Positions 21,711 to 34,500 are shown, numbered from the stretch's first letter. The stretch is DNA of 64,000 nt from Paramecium sonneborni (GCA_905182985.1 CAJJDN010000001.1:1000254-1064253); one strand, 5' to 3'. Made by a program: numbers and translations. The notes: generated from the letters alone by a model not told the origin.

Positions 21711-24304
21711 TCATTTCTTCTTAAGTTCAGATAATCTTTTATCTTCTTTTAGTTTTCTATCCATTTCTTCATATTTAAGAAGAGCTTAAGATTCAAATCT
21801 AATAGCTCTTTATTCAAGGATGTCTATTCTAAATTGAATATTAATATATTCATTATCATCAGGATCAGATTTCTTTTGTTGCATTTATTCTGCCTGATCT
21901 AATTTAGCTCTTTCTTCTTCAAGTTTTTTCTAAATGATTGCAGCTCTTGATAATAAGCTATAAATAGATTTGAAATTTGATACCGTTCTTTTAACTTAGT
22001 CATAACATCTTTTTGTATTTCCAAGGCCTCATTGTATGTGAGAACTTCTTTGCCTTAGAGTTTTCTCTTTTCTAAGTAAGGATACAAATAATCCTTATCT
22101 GCTTATTCTCTTTGTTTTTCCTCTTCAGATTTTTTTAAAGTTTCCTTATATCTTTCTCTGGCTTTATCATGAAGAGTTTTTTCCAATTTTAAATCTTAAG
22201 ATCTAAGCTATTCTTCATCCTTTTTTACTTCATCCTCTTAATTTTTAATGTGTGTTAAACATTCTTTCTCTAAGAAGAGATATTATTGATAATTTACCTA
22301 AATTGGCAATACGTTAATTCTCTTGTGAAACCAAGGCATCTTCATTTTTTTTCTCTACGCCAGGTTCAGTTAATTTTCCTAATCCATGCATGTTCTCCCT
22401 TTTCAACTCTTTAAATTATGGGTTGATTTCTCCTTTGTTCATGTGATAATAGACTCTAAAATTAAAAAATATAATACCTAATAACATTTTTGACTAAATC
22501 AATTACAACTTTTTATAATTGTTCACTTGCTGGATAGAGTTCACTTAATTCATATTTTTAAGTCATTTTCGTAATTTTGACTATTCCCATATATCTATCA
22601 TTATGGACTAGATCTTTAGGTTCAGGTTTTTTATCAGTACTAATAAATCTAACAGATCTATATATAACTCTATCGTCTCTATTTTCATATTCCTCAATAG
22701 TTTTTTCTCCAATTTTTTCAATTCTTTTGATTAATCCATCATGATTTCTAGTAGGATAATATAGAATAATCCTCAATTATCTATCAATCGTAGTAATAGT
22801 TTTCCTTTATGGTTTATTACCAGGTTCATACTCTTCAATAGTTTTAAATTCATAAGGGAATCTTCTTTTTAATACTAATTTGTCAGATCTGTGTTTATAA
22901 AAGTATCTAATTTCATGAACTTTTAATCTTTTATAATCTTAATAAATGGTAAATCTCTAAACAAGCCCATCTAATTCTTATGAATATGGAGCATAGGAGT
23001 CAATTTTACATTTCTTATAAAAAACTGTTGACTCTCCTAATGGAGTTCCTTTAAGAAAAGCCTCTTTATCAATAAACATTTTGGGAGGCCATGGAGGAGG
23101 CATATCTAAAATTTATGCAATATCTTATAATTATTATTATTGTGGGTCAATTTGTTTCTATTATTAATTATGATCTTCTCCATAATTATAATCTTCATCA
23201 TCTTATTATGCTTATTCAACCATAGTATCAAGCATAACATATTCCCAATTCATAGAAGTATCCATTTCATCAAAATTTAGATCAGCTACCTTTGATTCAA
23301 GTTTCATATTAATCCAAAAGTTTTTATTATTAAAAACAGCATCTACAGCTAAAAAAGGACTGTCATTAATTTAATAGATTCTACCAGTTGAAGGTTCGAT
23401 AAAGAGATTTCTTTCAACTCCTCTTTTTCCTGCTTTTAAGAGAATCCAACAATGAATTCTTTTTCCAGCATAAAAATCTTAACCCATTTGATCTGGTTCA
23501 TCATCATCTATAGTTAAGGCTATTCTTCTTTATTCTTTTTCATATTCTTCTTTTTATTTTTGGATTTTTGTATCATATTTTGAAATTATTTCTTCTTTTG
23601 GGAGAATAGCAAATTCATTATCTTTAAGCTCATCATTATCTTTATCTATATTTTCATCATCCTCTTTAATTCCATTATTTATAAATATATAATCCAGATC
23701 TGATTCATTCTTACTTGTTATTGATCTTGGTGCTGTTCCATAAACGCAATATGCATCATAACCAACTCCTATTAAAACACTACAAAGTAATATTGATAAA
23801 TCAAAACAATCTCCCTTTTACCATCTAGCTACATTAGTTGGACTAGGTATAACTTTTGGAAATTAATCAGGAGGATCCAATTATTCATAAGCTATAAAAA
23901 AACTCATATATCTTGCACACTATTCATAATTATATAGTTCTAAATATCCAATTTTTTAAGGACGTATCGTTGTACAGATAAATTTGTACAGATCGCACTC
24001 ATTTTTTGGATACAAAAACAGATTTCTCTTTTCATCATAATGTAATTGAAACTGCTTTTGGAATTATTGAACATGCTCCAAAACTAACTCTTCCTTCGGG
24101 GAATTTTCTATACTTTCATCATTTAAAATTACCTTTGTAACAAAATGGAATTAAAATATCCTTACCCTCCTTAAAGTCTCTACATCTTTACAATTTTTCA
24201 TTCACTACTGTTGCATTTCCTGATTTCAAAATTGCAAGGATATTATTTTATTACTATTGTGCCTATTTCTATATTTCCACGTCACTAACAGCAGAAGAAG
24301 CCAT
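21711..24304 (-). CDS. DRC7: Dynein regulatory complex subunit 7 (CCDC135)
   Basis: Four introns (25, 22, 28 and 26 nt) leave 831 codons, close to the 870-residue animal proteins. The N-terminal third includes the transglutaminase/protease-like core: WQKGDCFDLSILLCSVLIG, then DAYCVYGTAPRSI and later KRIHCWILLK. The middle has the family-typical PPWPPKMFIDKEAFLKG, YSQELDGLVQRF and YYPTRNHDGLIKRIEKIGEK. The last 200 residues are coiled coil ending ELKKK. DRC7 is part of the nexin-dynein regulatory complex of motile cilia and helps control dynein and waveform. This is one of the clearest ciliary genes in the window. Confidence 0.93.
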
Positions 24305-24768
24305 TATTTAATATTTTTTAATTTATTTATTTCAAATTATTTATGCTCTAGAATAGTGAATTTATTTATTTAATTTTCCACTTATATCATTTATTTTATT
24401 AATACCTTTCTTTTTAATTAATCTTGATACAATTATATAGAAAATAATAAAAAATTATCTTGACTCACATATGAAATAATATCATCATTATTTTTTAATT
24501 CAAAATAATTATCATTAAACAATCAAATATCAGTAGATCATTTATCCATCATTACTTTATCAATTTTGGTTTTTTATAATTATTTTTATATTATTAACAA
24601 GTATTGTGATTAATCGATTTTTATTCATTAATATTATAAATCAAAAGTAGTAATGATGAATGAAGATTATTTTAATTATAGAGTAAATTAGTTTGAATAA
24701 TAAAGTGTTGCCTTCCATTACAATATACCATATATTTTAATGATATGAATATTTTGTTTAATTAATTT

Positions 24769-25817
24769 TCATTTTCCATATTGCATTGCCAAATTTTACT
24801 GTCCAGGTGGAAAGTATTTAACTAAATCTTCTTTGTTTAGATCATCAAAGAAAGGATGTTTCATAGCTTCCTTTACATAAATTCTTTTAGCAGGATCTAG
24901 CGCAATCATTTTAGTAACTAAATCTAATCCATTCTATTTTTATATTTTATAAAATGAATACTTTTTCAAAATTTTTGAAAAATTATTCTGGAGGAGTAGG
25001 TCTAAATCTAGGGAATGTAGGTTTAAAATCTGGAAGATCAGCAATGTTTGGCCAATCTTATACAGTAGGAGTTCCATGATATTGAAATATCTTAAAGATT
25101 TAATCGATTTCACTATCTCCACAAAATAATCCATGTTTTTCAACCATCTCTGTAAGAATACATCCAACAGACCAAATATCAACCCCTAATGAGTATTACT
25201 TTTATGATAATAATATTTCTGGAGCTCTATACCAGAGAGTTTCTACTTCGTGTGTAAGTGTTTTTATAGGCACACCAAAAGCTCTGGCTAATCCAAAATC
25301 TGCCAACTTTATTATTCCTGTTGATTTATCTATCAAAATATTTTATGGTTTGAGATCTCTGTGTATTATACGTCTTGAATGACAATAATTAAGACCATTT
25401 AATATTTGGAACGTAAAATGCTATAATTGATTTAATTAATACTTTGATTTGGCTTAATGTTAGGTTGTGTTTGTTTTAATCTAAGAATTTCTTGAAATCC
25501 ATCTCAACAAATTCAAACACTAAATAAAGTTTCTTCTCATTAGGTTGATAGATGACTTCTTTGAGACCTACAATGTTTGGATGTGGTTAGAGTTCTTTTA
25601 ATATAGAAATCTCTCTCATGGCAGTTGATGGGACTCCTTCATCTTCATTTTCCAATTTGATTTTCTTCAATGCTACTAATTCTTTGGTTACTGAATCACG
25701 TGCTTTATAAACAACTCCATAGGTCCCTAAGCACATTAAAATTTAATTATTACCTTCACCTATCTTCTCTAATTTCTCATATCTTTCTAATTATCTATTG
25801 TTACTGTTACTATTCAT
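24769..25817 (-). CDS. Cyclin-dependent kinase
   Basis: Introns of 27, 22 and 28 nt leave 324 codons. Kinase motifs are complete: [11 protein letters not shown] glycine loop, [12 protein letters not shown] with the catalytic Lys, [19 protein letters not shown], and the activation segment [13 protein letters not shown] with its phosphorylatable Thr. The C-helix reads PSTAMREI, a variant of the cyclin-binding PSTAIRE, so it is a CDK1/2-type enzyme. It phosphorylates Ser/Thr-Pro sites with a cyclin partner and would work in cell-cycle or ciliate-specific division control. The first intron interrupts the glycine loop codon region. Confidence 0.95.
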
Positions 25818-25927
25818 CTTATCTCCTCCTCTCAAATCATAATAATTTTATGCTTAAATAGACATGCATTCATACTTAACATTATGTAATATAAATTCAA
25901 AAATTAAAATATTAACTGTTATTTAAA

Positions 25928-28014
25928 TCAATCCTAATAGAATGTAGGTCTCTGATCGTTTAAAAATAATTTTGCATAAAAATCATTTTCGGTTTAACTT
26001 GGCTCCTCTCTTAGTAATTTAAATTTCCCTTATACAATCTTTACTAATCCTTTATCATGCACTTATGGATAAACAAAAAACTCATTTTTTGCTTGGTCTT
26101 TCATTGGCCCTAAATCATCTAACAAATCCTCTAATAACCCATCATTATTCAATTTATCTTAAAATTTATTGAAAATTGGCAATAATATTTTTTTATCTTA
26201 AACAACGTCGAATAATGCATTAAGAGATGGAACAAAAGCAAATGTATTACATTAAATAAATTTTAAGATTAGACTTGAAAACATTTATCTATCCTTATTT
26301 AAATATCTATAAGCTGGTATGTTCTATTATTCTCTAAAGTATTAAAGATCAGGATTTAAATTTAAGATTTAATTTGGATCAATCCACAAAAGACTCCATA
26401 ATAAAAAAGAATATTTTCTGATGATACTTACTATCCTTAATTAACGCTTTTCATCATTACTTAAATCATTTATTTCTAATTATTTATTTCGATCACTTGA
26501 CCAAAAATACCATTCAAAATAATCCTTGAACTCAGGAATAGATGGAGCCTAATTTTAAAAAATGCATTCCAACTTACCATATAAATGAGCTATCATGCAT
26601 TCAAAAATTAGTTATCCTGTTGTACTTTTCACTAATATAAATAATAAAGTTACTTCTCATAATTTTAATCATAATAGCTAAAATTAAAATCTTATAATCA
26701 TGCCAAACTTATTGGGGAGGTATTAGTGATCCTGTAATGAAAGCATCAATATTATCTTCTATAAATAGCTTAATTAATCCAATGTTATCAATTTATTTAT
26801 TCATAAATTCTGTATAAGATGTCTTGAACAAATTGATTAACAATTCAGTTGTAGAACATTATTTTCTTTAGATGCTATCTTTTTCAAAAATATCTAAATA
26901 AATATTTCGAAGTTGATTATTTTTCATAAATTCTCTATTCAACCTAATGTTGATTTTTTTAAAATATTCATCTAAATCAATCTAAATAGCAACACTTATA
27001 GTTGATGGTTAAGATGCTATTAATTGTGAAATGTTTTCTTCTTCCTATTCTATTTCCATAGGGTCATATTATAATTGAAATAATGGCTTCAAAATTTTGC
27101 ATGATTTAGCTCTTTTGAGAGTGTGTTATTGAGGAAATGTTTAAAGTTCAGTCTGATTGTTAATTTCTTATATTCCATAATTATTTTATGGCTAAAATTA
27201 AGGAATACAATAAATCGGCGTCTCCGTAAAATTATCATCACAATATTGAACAGAATAAAAAGCTAAGCTTTAATTCATTTTTTTAAATAAATCACACATT
27301 TATAATCAATACTCTATTCCAAACTTTCCAATTAATTATTCATAACCACCTTATCCATGAAATAGCCATAAGAGAATCTTTGATCACCTTCCTCATTGTC
27401 AACATCAGGATACTTTAGATCAATTTTACCTATTAGACTAAATCTAATACCTCTATTTCTTATATAATACCAATAAACATTGCCATTCCTACTTTTTCTT
27501 TCCAAATTCAAAATTTAAGTTTCTGTGTAGAATTTATAAGCATAATCTATAGCACATAATAGAATTAATCTTGTTCTTATATATTTACTCCATTTATATC
27601 AATTTATGATTACTAATAAGATTTAAGCTTTATTTATTCTACATGGGTTTAAGTATAAGGTCTATTTAATAGATCATCGTAAATTTTATCTAAAGCCCTC
27701 TCATTTCTAAACTCTTTAATTTAGTTATTTCTAAATCCTAGATTGTGTCTAACTAAAACTTCCCTATCAACTATATGAATCAAATTCTAATCTCTAATTT
27801 GATTAAGTATCACTTCTATTCCAATCTATTTTCTAAGCTCTAAATTTTGTCTGATGGTTCATAATCGATTGGTTTAAAATCACTTATATTTTATTAATCT
27901 ATGAATTTAAGTTTTATTTCACAAACTTTGCTTTCTTGAATATCTTAATTTATTTAGATTTTAATCTATTTTTTTAACAAATTTGATCTTATTTTGAATA
28001 GCTGAAATACTCAT
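25928..28014 (-). CDS. Large protein of unknown family
   Basis: The reading was assembled with introns of 28, 20, 26, 35 and 22 nt. The predicted product starts MSISAIQNKIKFVKKIDQ and includes conserved-looking parts: HIVDREVLVRHNLGFRN, then YIRTRLILLCAIDYAYKFY, PMEIEQEEEN and a helical C-terminal half (TTELLINLFKTSYTEFMN). It ends FYQD. Upstream, the same frame continues after a TGA at 28108-28110 with protein-like sequence back to an ATG at 28265-28267 (via a 19-nt intron), so the start is uncertain. I do not recognise the family; the helical-repeat look suggests a scaffold. Confidence 0.5.
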
Positions 28015-28462
28015 TTGAATACTATCTGTTAGATCTTTATTTTATTGATAATATAATTTTAGTTCTCTGCTCCATTTATTTTTATTAATTTATCTTAGAA
28101 AGATGAATCAATTTATATCAGAAAAATTACTCTCTTAAAGATAAACCAACGAGACTTTTTTGATTTTTGAAACTTTTGGTAAAGATTTAAATGTATAATC
28201 TTTTGATCTACTTCGTTATGTTCTGGAATTGAACAAAATACATTTGTTGCTTTTTTAGCAGATTCATAATTAAGTTTTAATTTAAGTAAATTTATTAAAG
28301 TTATTTAATAAAAGAAAATTTTTTTAAATGAAATTTATTGATTATATTTAAGAAAATGATTCTAAGTTATCAATTATAAAAAATTAGTCTGTGTTGTCGG
28401 AATATAATGTCTAATTCATTAGAATTAGATATTAAAAATAATTAATTATAAAAATAATTAAA

Positions 28463-29336
28463 ATGAATTATAAACCGAACCTGAAGATGGATAGTACTTC
28501 TGGGTCGTTTAAAAAGTAAGAGTAGACCTCGTCTCTCGAAAGCACTCAAAAATCAGATTCTAATGGAATCAATATAAAACCAAACTTTGCTTGTAAGCCA
28601 GTCTTCAACATTCGCAATCGTTCTCCATAACCTTAAGAATAGGAACCTTAGTTAACAAATACTAATAATGATTTCTTTAAAACAGGCTCATTTTAAGAAA
28701 AAATTCCACTTAAAGATAGAATCTAACGATAAGATGAAAAGAAAAATACAGCTCCTGTTGCTAAAGGATTATACCTACCTGGTTAAGAAGAGCTTTTTAG
28801 AAAATAAATACAAGTAGAGAGGAAAGAGATACAATAACCTCAAGAAAAAAAAGAGGTTTAAACTGGAAAGCAAATTTAAGGAGAATAATATATGCCTTCT
28901 ATTGGTTAATCAAATAAAAGAGAGGCTGCCTTATTAGGTTCTAAGAATCCAATAGAAAATAAATTAGCAGTGGCCAATTAGGAAAGAGTATTATAATAGC
29001 TTGGTATTTTATGTAATAATACAAATAGAGGAAGCAGAACCAATTGAAGAACTAGAATTAGTTCTTTGTCCAGAAGGATGTGGTAGATAATTTAAATAAG
29101 ATGCTTTAGAAAAACATATGAAAGTTTGTAAACAAGTATTCCAATAAAAAAGACAAGAATTTAATTCAAAATAAGCAAGAGTTGTTACAAATGATCAATA
29201 AAAGTTATAACGTTAAGGATAAATAAAAGAGAAATAATTATAAAAAAAACAAGGAAAAGCTCCTTTAGATCCTAATTGGAAAAAACAATCAGAAGAATTA
29301 CGTAATTTAGTAAAAGAATCCAAGTAATAACAATGA
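28463..29336 (+). CDS. ZC2HC1-type C2HC zinc-finger protein
   Basis: One 25-nt intron (gtatttt...aaatag) leaves 283 codons. The first 180 residues are Lys/Gln-rich and disordered with repeated basic and acidic patches. Residues about 205-225 hold the signature CPEGCGRQFKQDALEKHMKVC, a C2HC finger as in the ZC2HC1/FAM164 family. A basic tail with DPNWKKQSEELRNLVKES follows; DPNWKKQSEELR-like ends are common in this family. The molecular function is unproven, but homologues are often ciliary in protists. The gene is divergent from the large unknown gene on the minus strand. Confidence 0.75.
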
Positions 29337-30201
29337 ATATTTTATGATTAATGATAAAATCAAATCCCTTTTTTTATATTAAACACAATACTTTCATCTA
29401 ATTAATCTCATAATATATCGGACTTTTAAAATATGTAAATCTAGTAATAATCATTATCTTATTTATTCTAATAAAATATTTATTGATTTTCAATCTATAT
29501 TCCAGTTAAATATAACTTAATATCAGACATGAATAAAAATTCTGTTTGACTTTTATTTTAACTGACAGAATCCTGTAAAAGAAATTAGAAAATTAACAAA
29601 AATATCATAAACATTGTGATTATTTAATCTAATCATCAAACCAATTATTTAAATCAATACACTTAATCTTTCAAAATTTAATTTTTCTTTGAATTCTCTA
29701 AATTGATTTTTCATTTTAAAGCATTTTAACTAAAATCAATCTATCTTTCAAGTATCCTAATTAGGATTATTTTTTTAAATGAAATTTTCATATAATTTAC
29801 ATAAATATGTTATTTAGAATATATTTTGATAATAATAATAATTAATTAATTATCGTAAGAGTAAGATTTGTGCAATAAATTGTTAGTTTAGGTTTTTATA
29901 AAAATAAAAATAAAGATCAAATACAAAATACTAAATTGTTGTAATGAATAAAAATTTAGAAATTTTAAAGAGTAAAAAATAAAATAACAATTTTCTTTAA
30001 ATAATATTAACCAAATATATAAATCTCATCTAAATAATGATACCATTAATAATAGATTTATATGATTATTAATAGAATATAATAATTTTTGAAGATTCTA
30101 TAAATAGTTAAAAAGTATATTTGTTATAAATGTGTTAATAAAGATAGTGAGTTTCCTCAACAAAAATGTAAATATAAATAGTGTAAAAATATATCCTCAT
30201 G
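29337..30201. other. AT-rich intergenic gap
   Basis: About 860 bp with no convincing frame, intron or repeat on either strand. Confidence 0.45.
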
Positions 30202-31154
30202 TCATTTCTTTTTTGTGGCCATACTCATTAATTTTTCTTCCATATCCTTTTATCTTGATATTATTTTTTCTTCTAATTCTTATTTTGCCAAATCAAGTTT
30301 TCTTTATATTGCTTCCATTATAATTGGATCCAATAATTCTTCATCAGTTGGTTCTGGTGGAGCTTATTAATCTTCTTAATCAACAGTTTCAATTTATCCA
30401 TCATCTTCAGCTTTTTGTTCATAAGGTCGATAAATTAATGCTTCATCTAATGGTAATGGTTACAAAGGCAAATCAATCTATAAATCCATATGAAGTTCCA
30501 ATGTTCTTTAATCTGATTTTAAGGCTTGAATTATCAAATCTATATGATTTAAATAAATTTAGAAATGATCTTTAATTGGTAATATATGCATTGATCTAAA
30601 ATATCCTATTTCTGCATGTGTTTTTAATAAATTATTAAATAATTCTGCATCTGTAATTTAATTCTTTTATTGTATTGTATTATTGTATCTCAATTCTTGA
30701 CTAAACTTGGTGTTATTATTTGTAAATGATAAAAATAAAATATTTACCAATACTTATATACTTTCATCATTTAAACTTTTTAATGATTTTGCAAATATTA
30801 AATCATTTATTAATATATCAGCTGTTATTTAAAAATCAATATCTCGCAATTGATCTTTACAGTTACTAATTTCTGCTAACTTTTAATTTACAATCTTCAT
30901 TTTACTTTATGCAAATATTCTATCGTTGCCTTATGTGGTTCTGGATGTGGATAAACATTTTCAATATAAAATTTAGTAATTGGAAGAGGCAAACTGATCT
31001 TAAACATATTGAATTACTTTGTATTATTGAGTTTACTAATTTTATATTTCTCCATTTCTTTTCTCTATTTTTCTTCTTCTTCTTCTCTTTATCTTTACTC
31101 TTCTGCTAATCTAGCTGCTTCTTCTTCTTTTTATTTTTGAGTCTTTGGAGGCAT
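30202..31154 (-). CDS. Coiled-coil protein with MPPK-type charged N-terminus
   Basis: One 26-nt intron (gtaaaa...taaaag) leaves 309 codons. It begins MPPKTQKQKEEEAARLAEEQ, a charged helical leader common in axonemal proteins. The middle is compact (FKISLPLPITKFYIENVYP, then QITADILINDLIFAKSLKS and LDEALIYRPYEQ), and it ends in a coiled coil KQELEEKIISRQKDMEEKL. The leader and overall shape resemble ciliary components of the CFAP/DRC kind, which is only an inference. I could not assign a family. Confidence 0.6.
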
Positions 31155-31372
31155 ATTCAATAATTTAATAATATTTAGAAATATTCAATAAGAATTACAT
31201 ATTTTTAATGTTCAAAGAATTTCTTTATCAAATAATTGAATATTCAGTATAAAGATTTTAATATTGTGAAAAAACTGAAATAAAATAGTAATATTATGAC
31301 AAAATTAAATCTTTAGAGACTTCATGAAAGTGTCTTTAATAATTTTCAATTAAGTATTAAATTAAATAATCC

Positions 31373-31702
31373 TCATGTGTGATGCAACATTTAAAAAGAA
31401 GAACTTTATTTTCTGATTCTTTTCAAGAATGGATTTTTTGAGAATAAAGTCTTATAATCTGTTTCTGTTTCCTTCAAAATATTACCACAAGAAGACAGGG
31501 TTTTTGAAGTTAGAACATCAATGATTTGATTGTTTGACCTTTCATATTTTAATTATTTAATCAGAGGGTTCGTTTTCATTTTAAGACCTAAGTTTTTCAA
31601 GTATCGAGTGATACTTTTCTCGATTTTGTGTGATTCATTTCCTTAATGTTCATTTAAAGTTATTTCAATAGAGTTATCAGAAAACTAATCATAATCATCC
31701 AT
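31373..31702 (-). CDS. Small hypothetical protein
   Basis: An intronless frame of 110 codons starts MDDYDQFSDNSIEITLNEHQ and ends SSFQMLHHT. The middle is basic and helical (KSITRYLKNLGLKMKTNP). No domain is recognisable. The base composition is less AT-rich than the surrounding gaps, which supports coding. Confidence 0.5.
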
Positions 31703-31982
31703 TCTAATTATTAATGAATTTATTCATTGGAATCATTAACATTTAAGTATTAAATTTTGTTGTTTAAATTTCTTGATTAAACTCATCACTAATTTATCAA
31801 AATATGAATATATAACTTAATTGCTTTGTACAACATTTACAATAAAATTAATTTCTTGCTTAAATTTGTATTTTATAGTTTTTTGAATAAAAACAATAAA
31901 TTAAGTAAGGAAGTAATTTTTTTGCTTGCCATTTTGAAAAATAAATTTATTTATAGATTAAATACTTATTATTAAATAAATT

Positions 31983-32470
31983 ATGAGAACTCGAAAAGTT
32001 CAAGATGGTTCAGTGGGTTTTGAGATACGAGGATAGAGTTAACCAAAATTTAAAAGAAAAGGATAATTTGAGAATTCTGATGATATATTATTAGATATTC
32101 CAAATGGAGATTTGATTGAAGGAAAAACTTATTATAAAACTAATTGTGCATCCTGTCATCATTTAGGTTTATTTTATCAAAATTTTTAGATGTAAATACA
32201 AATTTAGGACCTTCATTAAGAACAGTCTACTTAAGAAGATTCAGAAAAAATTGGTCTATGGAATATGGAGGAGGAGACTTAAACTCTTGCTAAAAATTCA
32301 TTTGGAATAGAAAAAAATTATGGGAATTTTTATAAAATCCAGAAAAAATGTTTGTAGATACTGCAATGTAATTAGATGGCATCAATGATCCATTTATACT
32401 TGCTAGTGTCATTGATTATCTTTAATATTTAAGAGTTTTTACTTCAGATAACAAAAAAATCGTAATCTGA
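31983..32470 (+). CDS. Divergent mitochondrial-type cytochrome c
   Basis: One 23-nt intron (gtttat...tttttag) leaves 155 codons. NCASCHHL is the CxxCH heme motif. GPSLR follows at the family spacing, then WEFLQNPEKMFVDTAMQLDG aligns without gaps to the cytochrome c segment that carries the axial Met (here TAM). The end VIDYLQYL matches the C-terminal helix. It has a 50-residue N-terminal extension and an unusual Trp/Lys-rich insert between GP and the Met loop. The role is likely electron transfer in the mitochondrial intermembrane space, but divergence leaves room for a specialised partner. Confidence 0.75.
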
Positions 32471-32694
32471 AATCTATATATGCTAGCAATACTATTTAAT
32501 ATTAAAGTTATTTATTTCAAATTATACAATATATAATCATTCATTTTATAAATGTTTTATTATTCATTAATCACTAATCTTTATGCTTAATCAACGAATT
32601 GATATAAATAATTATTGATTAAATTATTATAGTAGTTTTGAAAATATGCTTTGATTTTAAATGGTATTAACATATAAATTATATATAATTGTGA

Positions 32695-33056
32695 ATGAAA
32701 TAAAGAATTGCGTATAGATAAATAAAATATAGTATATAATTAGAAATAGCAAAATTTCTTTTTTAAATCTAAGTTTCTCTTTGAAAGAATTTGAAAAAAT
32801 AGAAGAAGGAAAGCAACAATAATCATATATTAATAAGATTTAATTAGATTGTAAGCAAAATCTTTTATTTTAGGAAAATTATAGAAGACTGTCTCATGAA
32901 GGCTAAAAAAAATTAATTTAAGTAATGAAATGAAAGATTTATATTCTTTAGAGGAATTTCAAATATAACCAATTTAAAAGAGGGTAATCTATGAAGTTTC
33001 AATAAGAATAAACAAAAAATAAATCTTTAGATAAGGATTGGAAACACGAAATATGA
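32695..33056 (+). CDS. Small basic hypothetical protein
   Basis: Introns of 32 and 30 nt leave exactly 100 codons. It starts MKQRIANSKISFLNLSF and ends KSLDKDWKHEI at a TGA only 7 bp before the stop of the convergent OST4 gene. The central part is KEFEKIEEGKQQQSYINKI. No domain is recognisable. The introns are longer than the local average, so the exon structure is the weak point. Confidence 0.45.
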
Positions 33057-33063
33057 ATATTTA

Positions 33064-33171
33064 TCAATATGTTTTCTTATCCGCTTTTGTACCAATCAAA
33101 TGATAAAGGATTATCATCACAACAATTCCAATTCCTAATGTATTGCACAACAGCATAATCTCATATTCCAT
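33064..33171 (-). CDS. OST4: Oligosaccharyltransferase subunit OST4 (mini-protein)
   Basis: A 35-residue frame: MEYEIMLLCNTLGIGIV, then VMIILYHLIGTKADKKTY. Length, one transmembrane helix, the N-terminal lumenal few residues, the L-Y-H end of the helix and the short basic tail match OST4, a subunit of about 36 residues that stabilises the Stt3-containing oligosaccharyltransferase in the ER membrane for N-glycosylation. It is far too short for automatic gene callers. Its stop lies 7 bp from that of the convergent gene. Confidence 0.8.
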   Translation of the reverse strand: MEYEIMLLCNTLGIGIVVMIILYHLIGTKADKKTY

Positions 33172-33387
33172 GGCTTTAATTATATATATATAATATAATC
33201 AATCAGAAATAAAAAAGTTTACTTTTTCTGTAATTTTCTCTAGAAAATTAATATATCAAAGGAATATCTGAAAATGAATATTTGATAGAACTCATTTTAT
33301 TGATAATGAATATTAAATGAAATTTTGTTTATCAATCGAAAAAGTCATATCTAACTATTTTTTAGATTAAAAATAAATTATTATTTT

Positions 33388-34500
33388 TCAGCAAATATTA
33401 GTCACAGGCCCATCTATAAAATATCTAATTAAAAATGCTCTTTTATCATTTGAATATAAAGCATAAGGAATTTTTCTACTCATAAGACCTACAATATTAT
33501 CTGACTATAGCTCTATTTTTTACTCATCTACTTCAATAGTAACAGGATTTATAATGTAAAGAAAAGTGAATTTTTTGCCTGTATCAGTTTTTTTATCAAA
33601 TGATGAATCATAATGTTTTTTATGTTTTTTTTCTTTTCCTCCAAAATAACTTATTTAATATGATTCACTTATTTAAACTAAAAGATCTTTGTTTTTAGAA
33701 TTCAATTCATAAGGTAAGGCACTTAGAATATGAGAAATGAAATAAAGATTCTTAAAAGCATCCTTATCCATTTAACTTAAAGTTAACCAAAATGTCTTAT
33801 CATCTCTTTATAATTCAGTTTAAACTTCTTCGAATCTACCATCTCTTTCTAGAAAATCTAATTCTTTATATAAGGCAGAACAGAAATCATTATTATTAAT
33901 GAATTTATTCATAACACTCCATCCAGTTTTCATCATTTCATACATAAAATCAGCAGATAAAAAATTTAATTCAATTTTAGGATATTTATTAATCCATGTT
34001 TATGGTGTAGCAACTAACATTTATTATTTAGAATCTATATATTATTCTTTTTGCATTTCTAATCTAATTTCTTTTAAAAAATAAAAATGTAATCCTTCTC
34101 TTAATACTTCATTCAAAATATAAACTTCAGTTTCTACATCCCACTATAATTTATCTTTTTTTCCAGATTATTTAATACTATTAAATCTCTATTATAAATA
34201 ATCTAATATTTATGGTAATTTAGATCGAATATTATTTTTTGATAATTATTCAAATACAATTTATTCTAATGCACTTCTTTCTTTTTCTGGAATGTAGACT
34301 TTAGCAAAAAAAGATCCACAACAATTTCTATCGTCATCTTTATGTTCATGATGACAATCTTTATGTTATTATGTATAATAATAAGTATTTTTTTCCTTGA
34401 ATCTATCTGCTTATTTTTAATCTAATGAAAATATTAGTTTGTAAGCATTTAAAAAGTATTTTCTAAATATTTTAACTAATAATATTTCTTAGTCACTCAT
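33388..34500 (-). CDS. Prolyl-hydroxylase-like 2-oxoglutarate oxygenase with altered metal site
   Basis: An intronless frame of 371 codons. The C-terminal 150 residues align with PHD/EGL-9-type oxygenases. FWLTLSQMDKDAFKNLYFIS is the leading helix, QISYFGGKEKKHKKHYDSSF carries the HxD iron motif, KFTFLYIINP is a core strand, and SRKIPYALYSNDKRAFLIRY is the last strand. Active enzymes have NPHEV in that last strand, where the His binds iron; here it reads IPYAL, Tyr instead of His. The Arg for 2-oxoglutarate seems kept. The N-terminal half has a CCG and a His-rich segment. It may be an inactive or altered hydroxylase. Confidence 0.65.
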
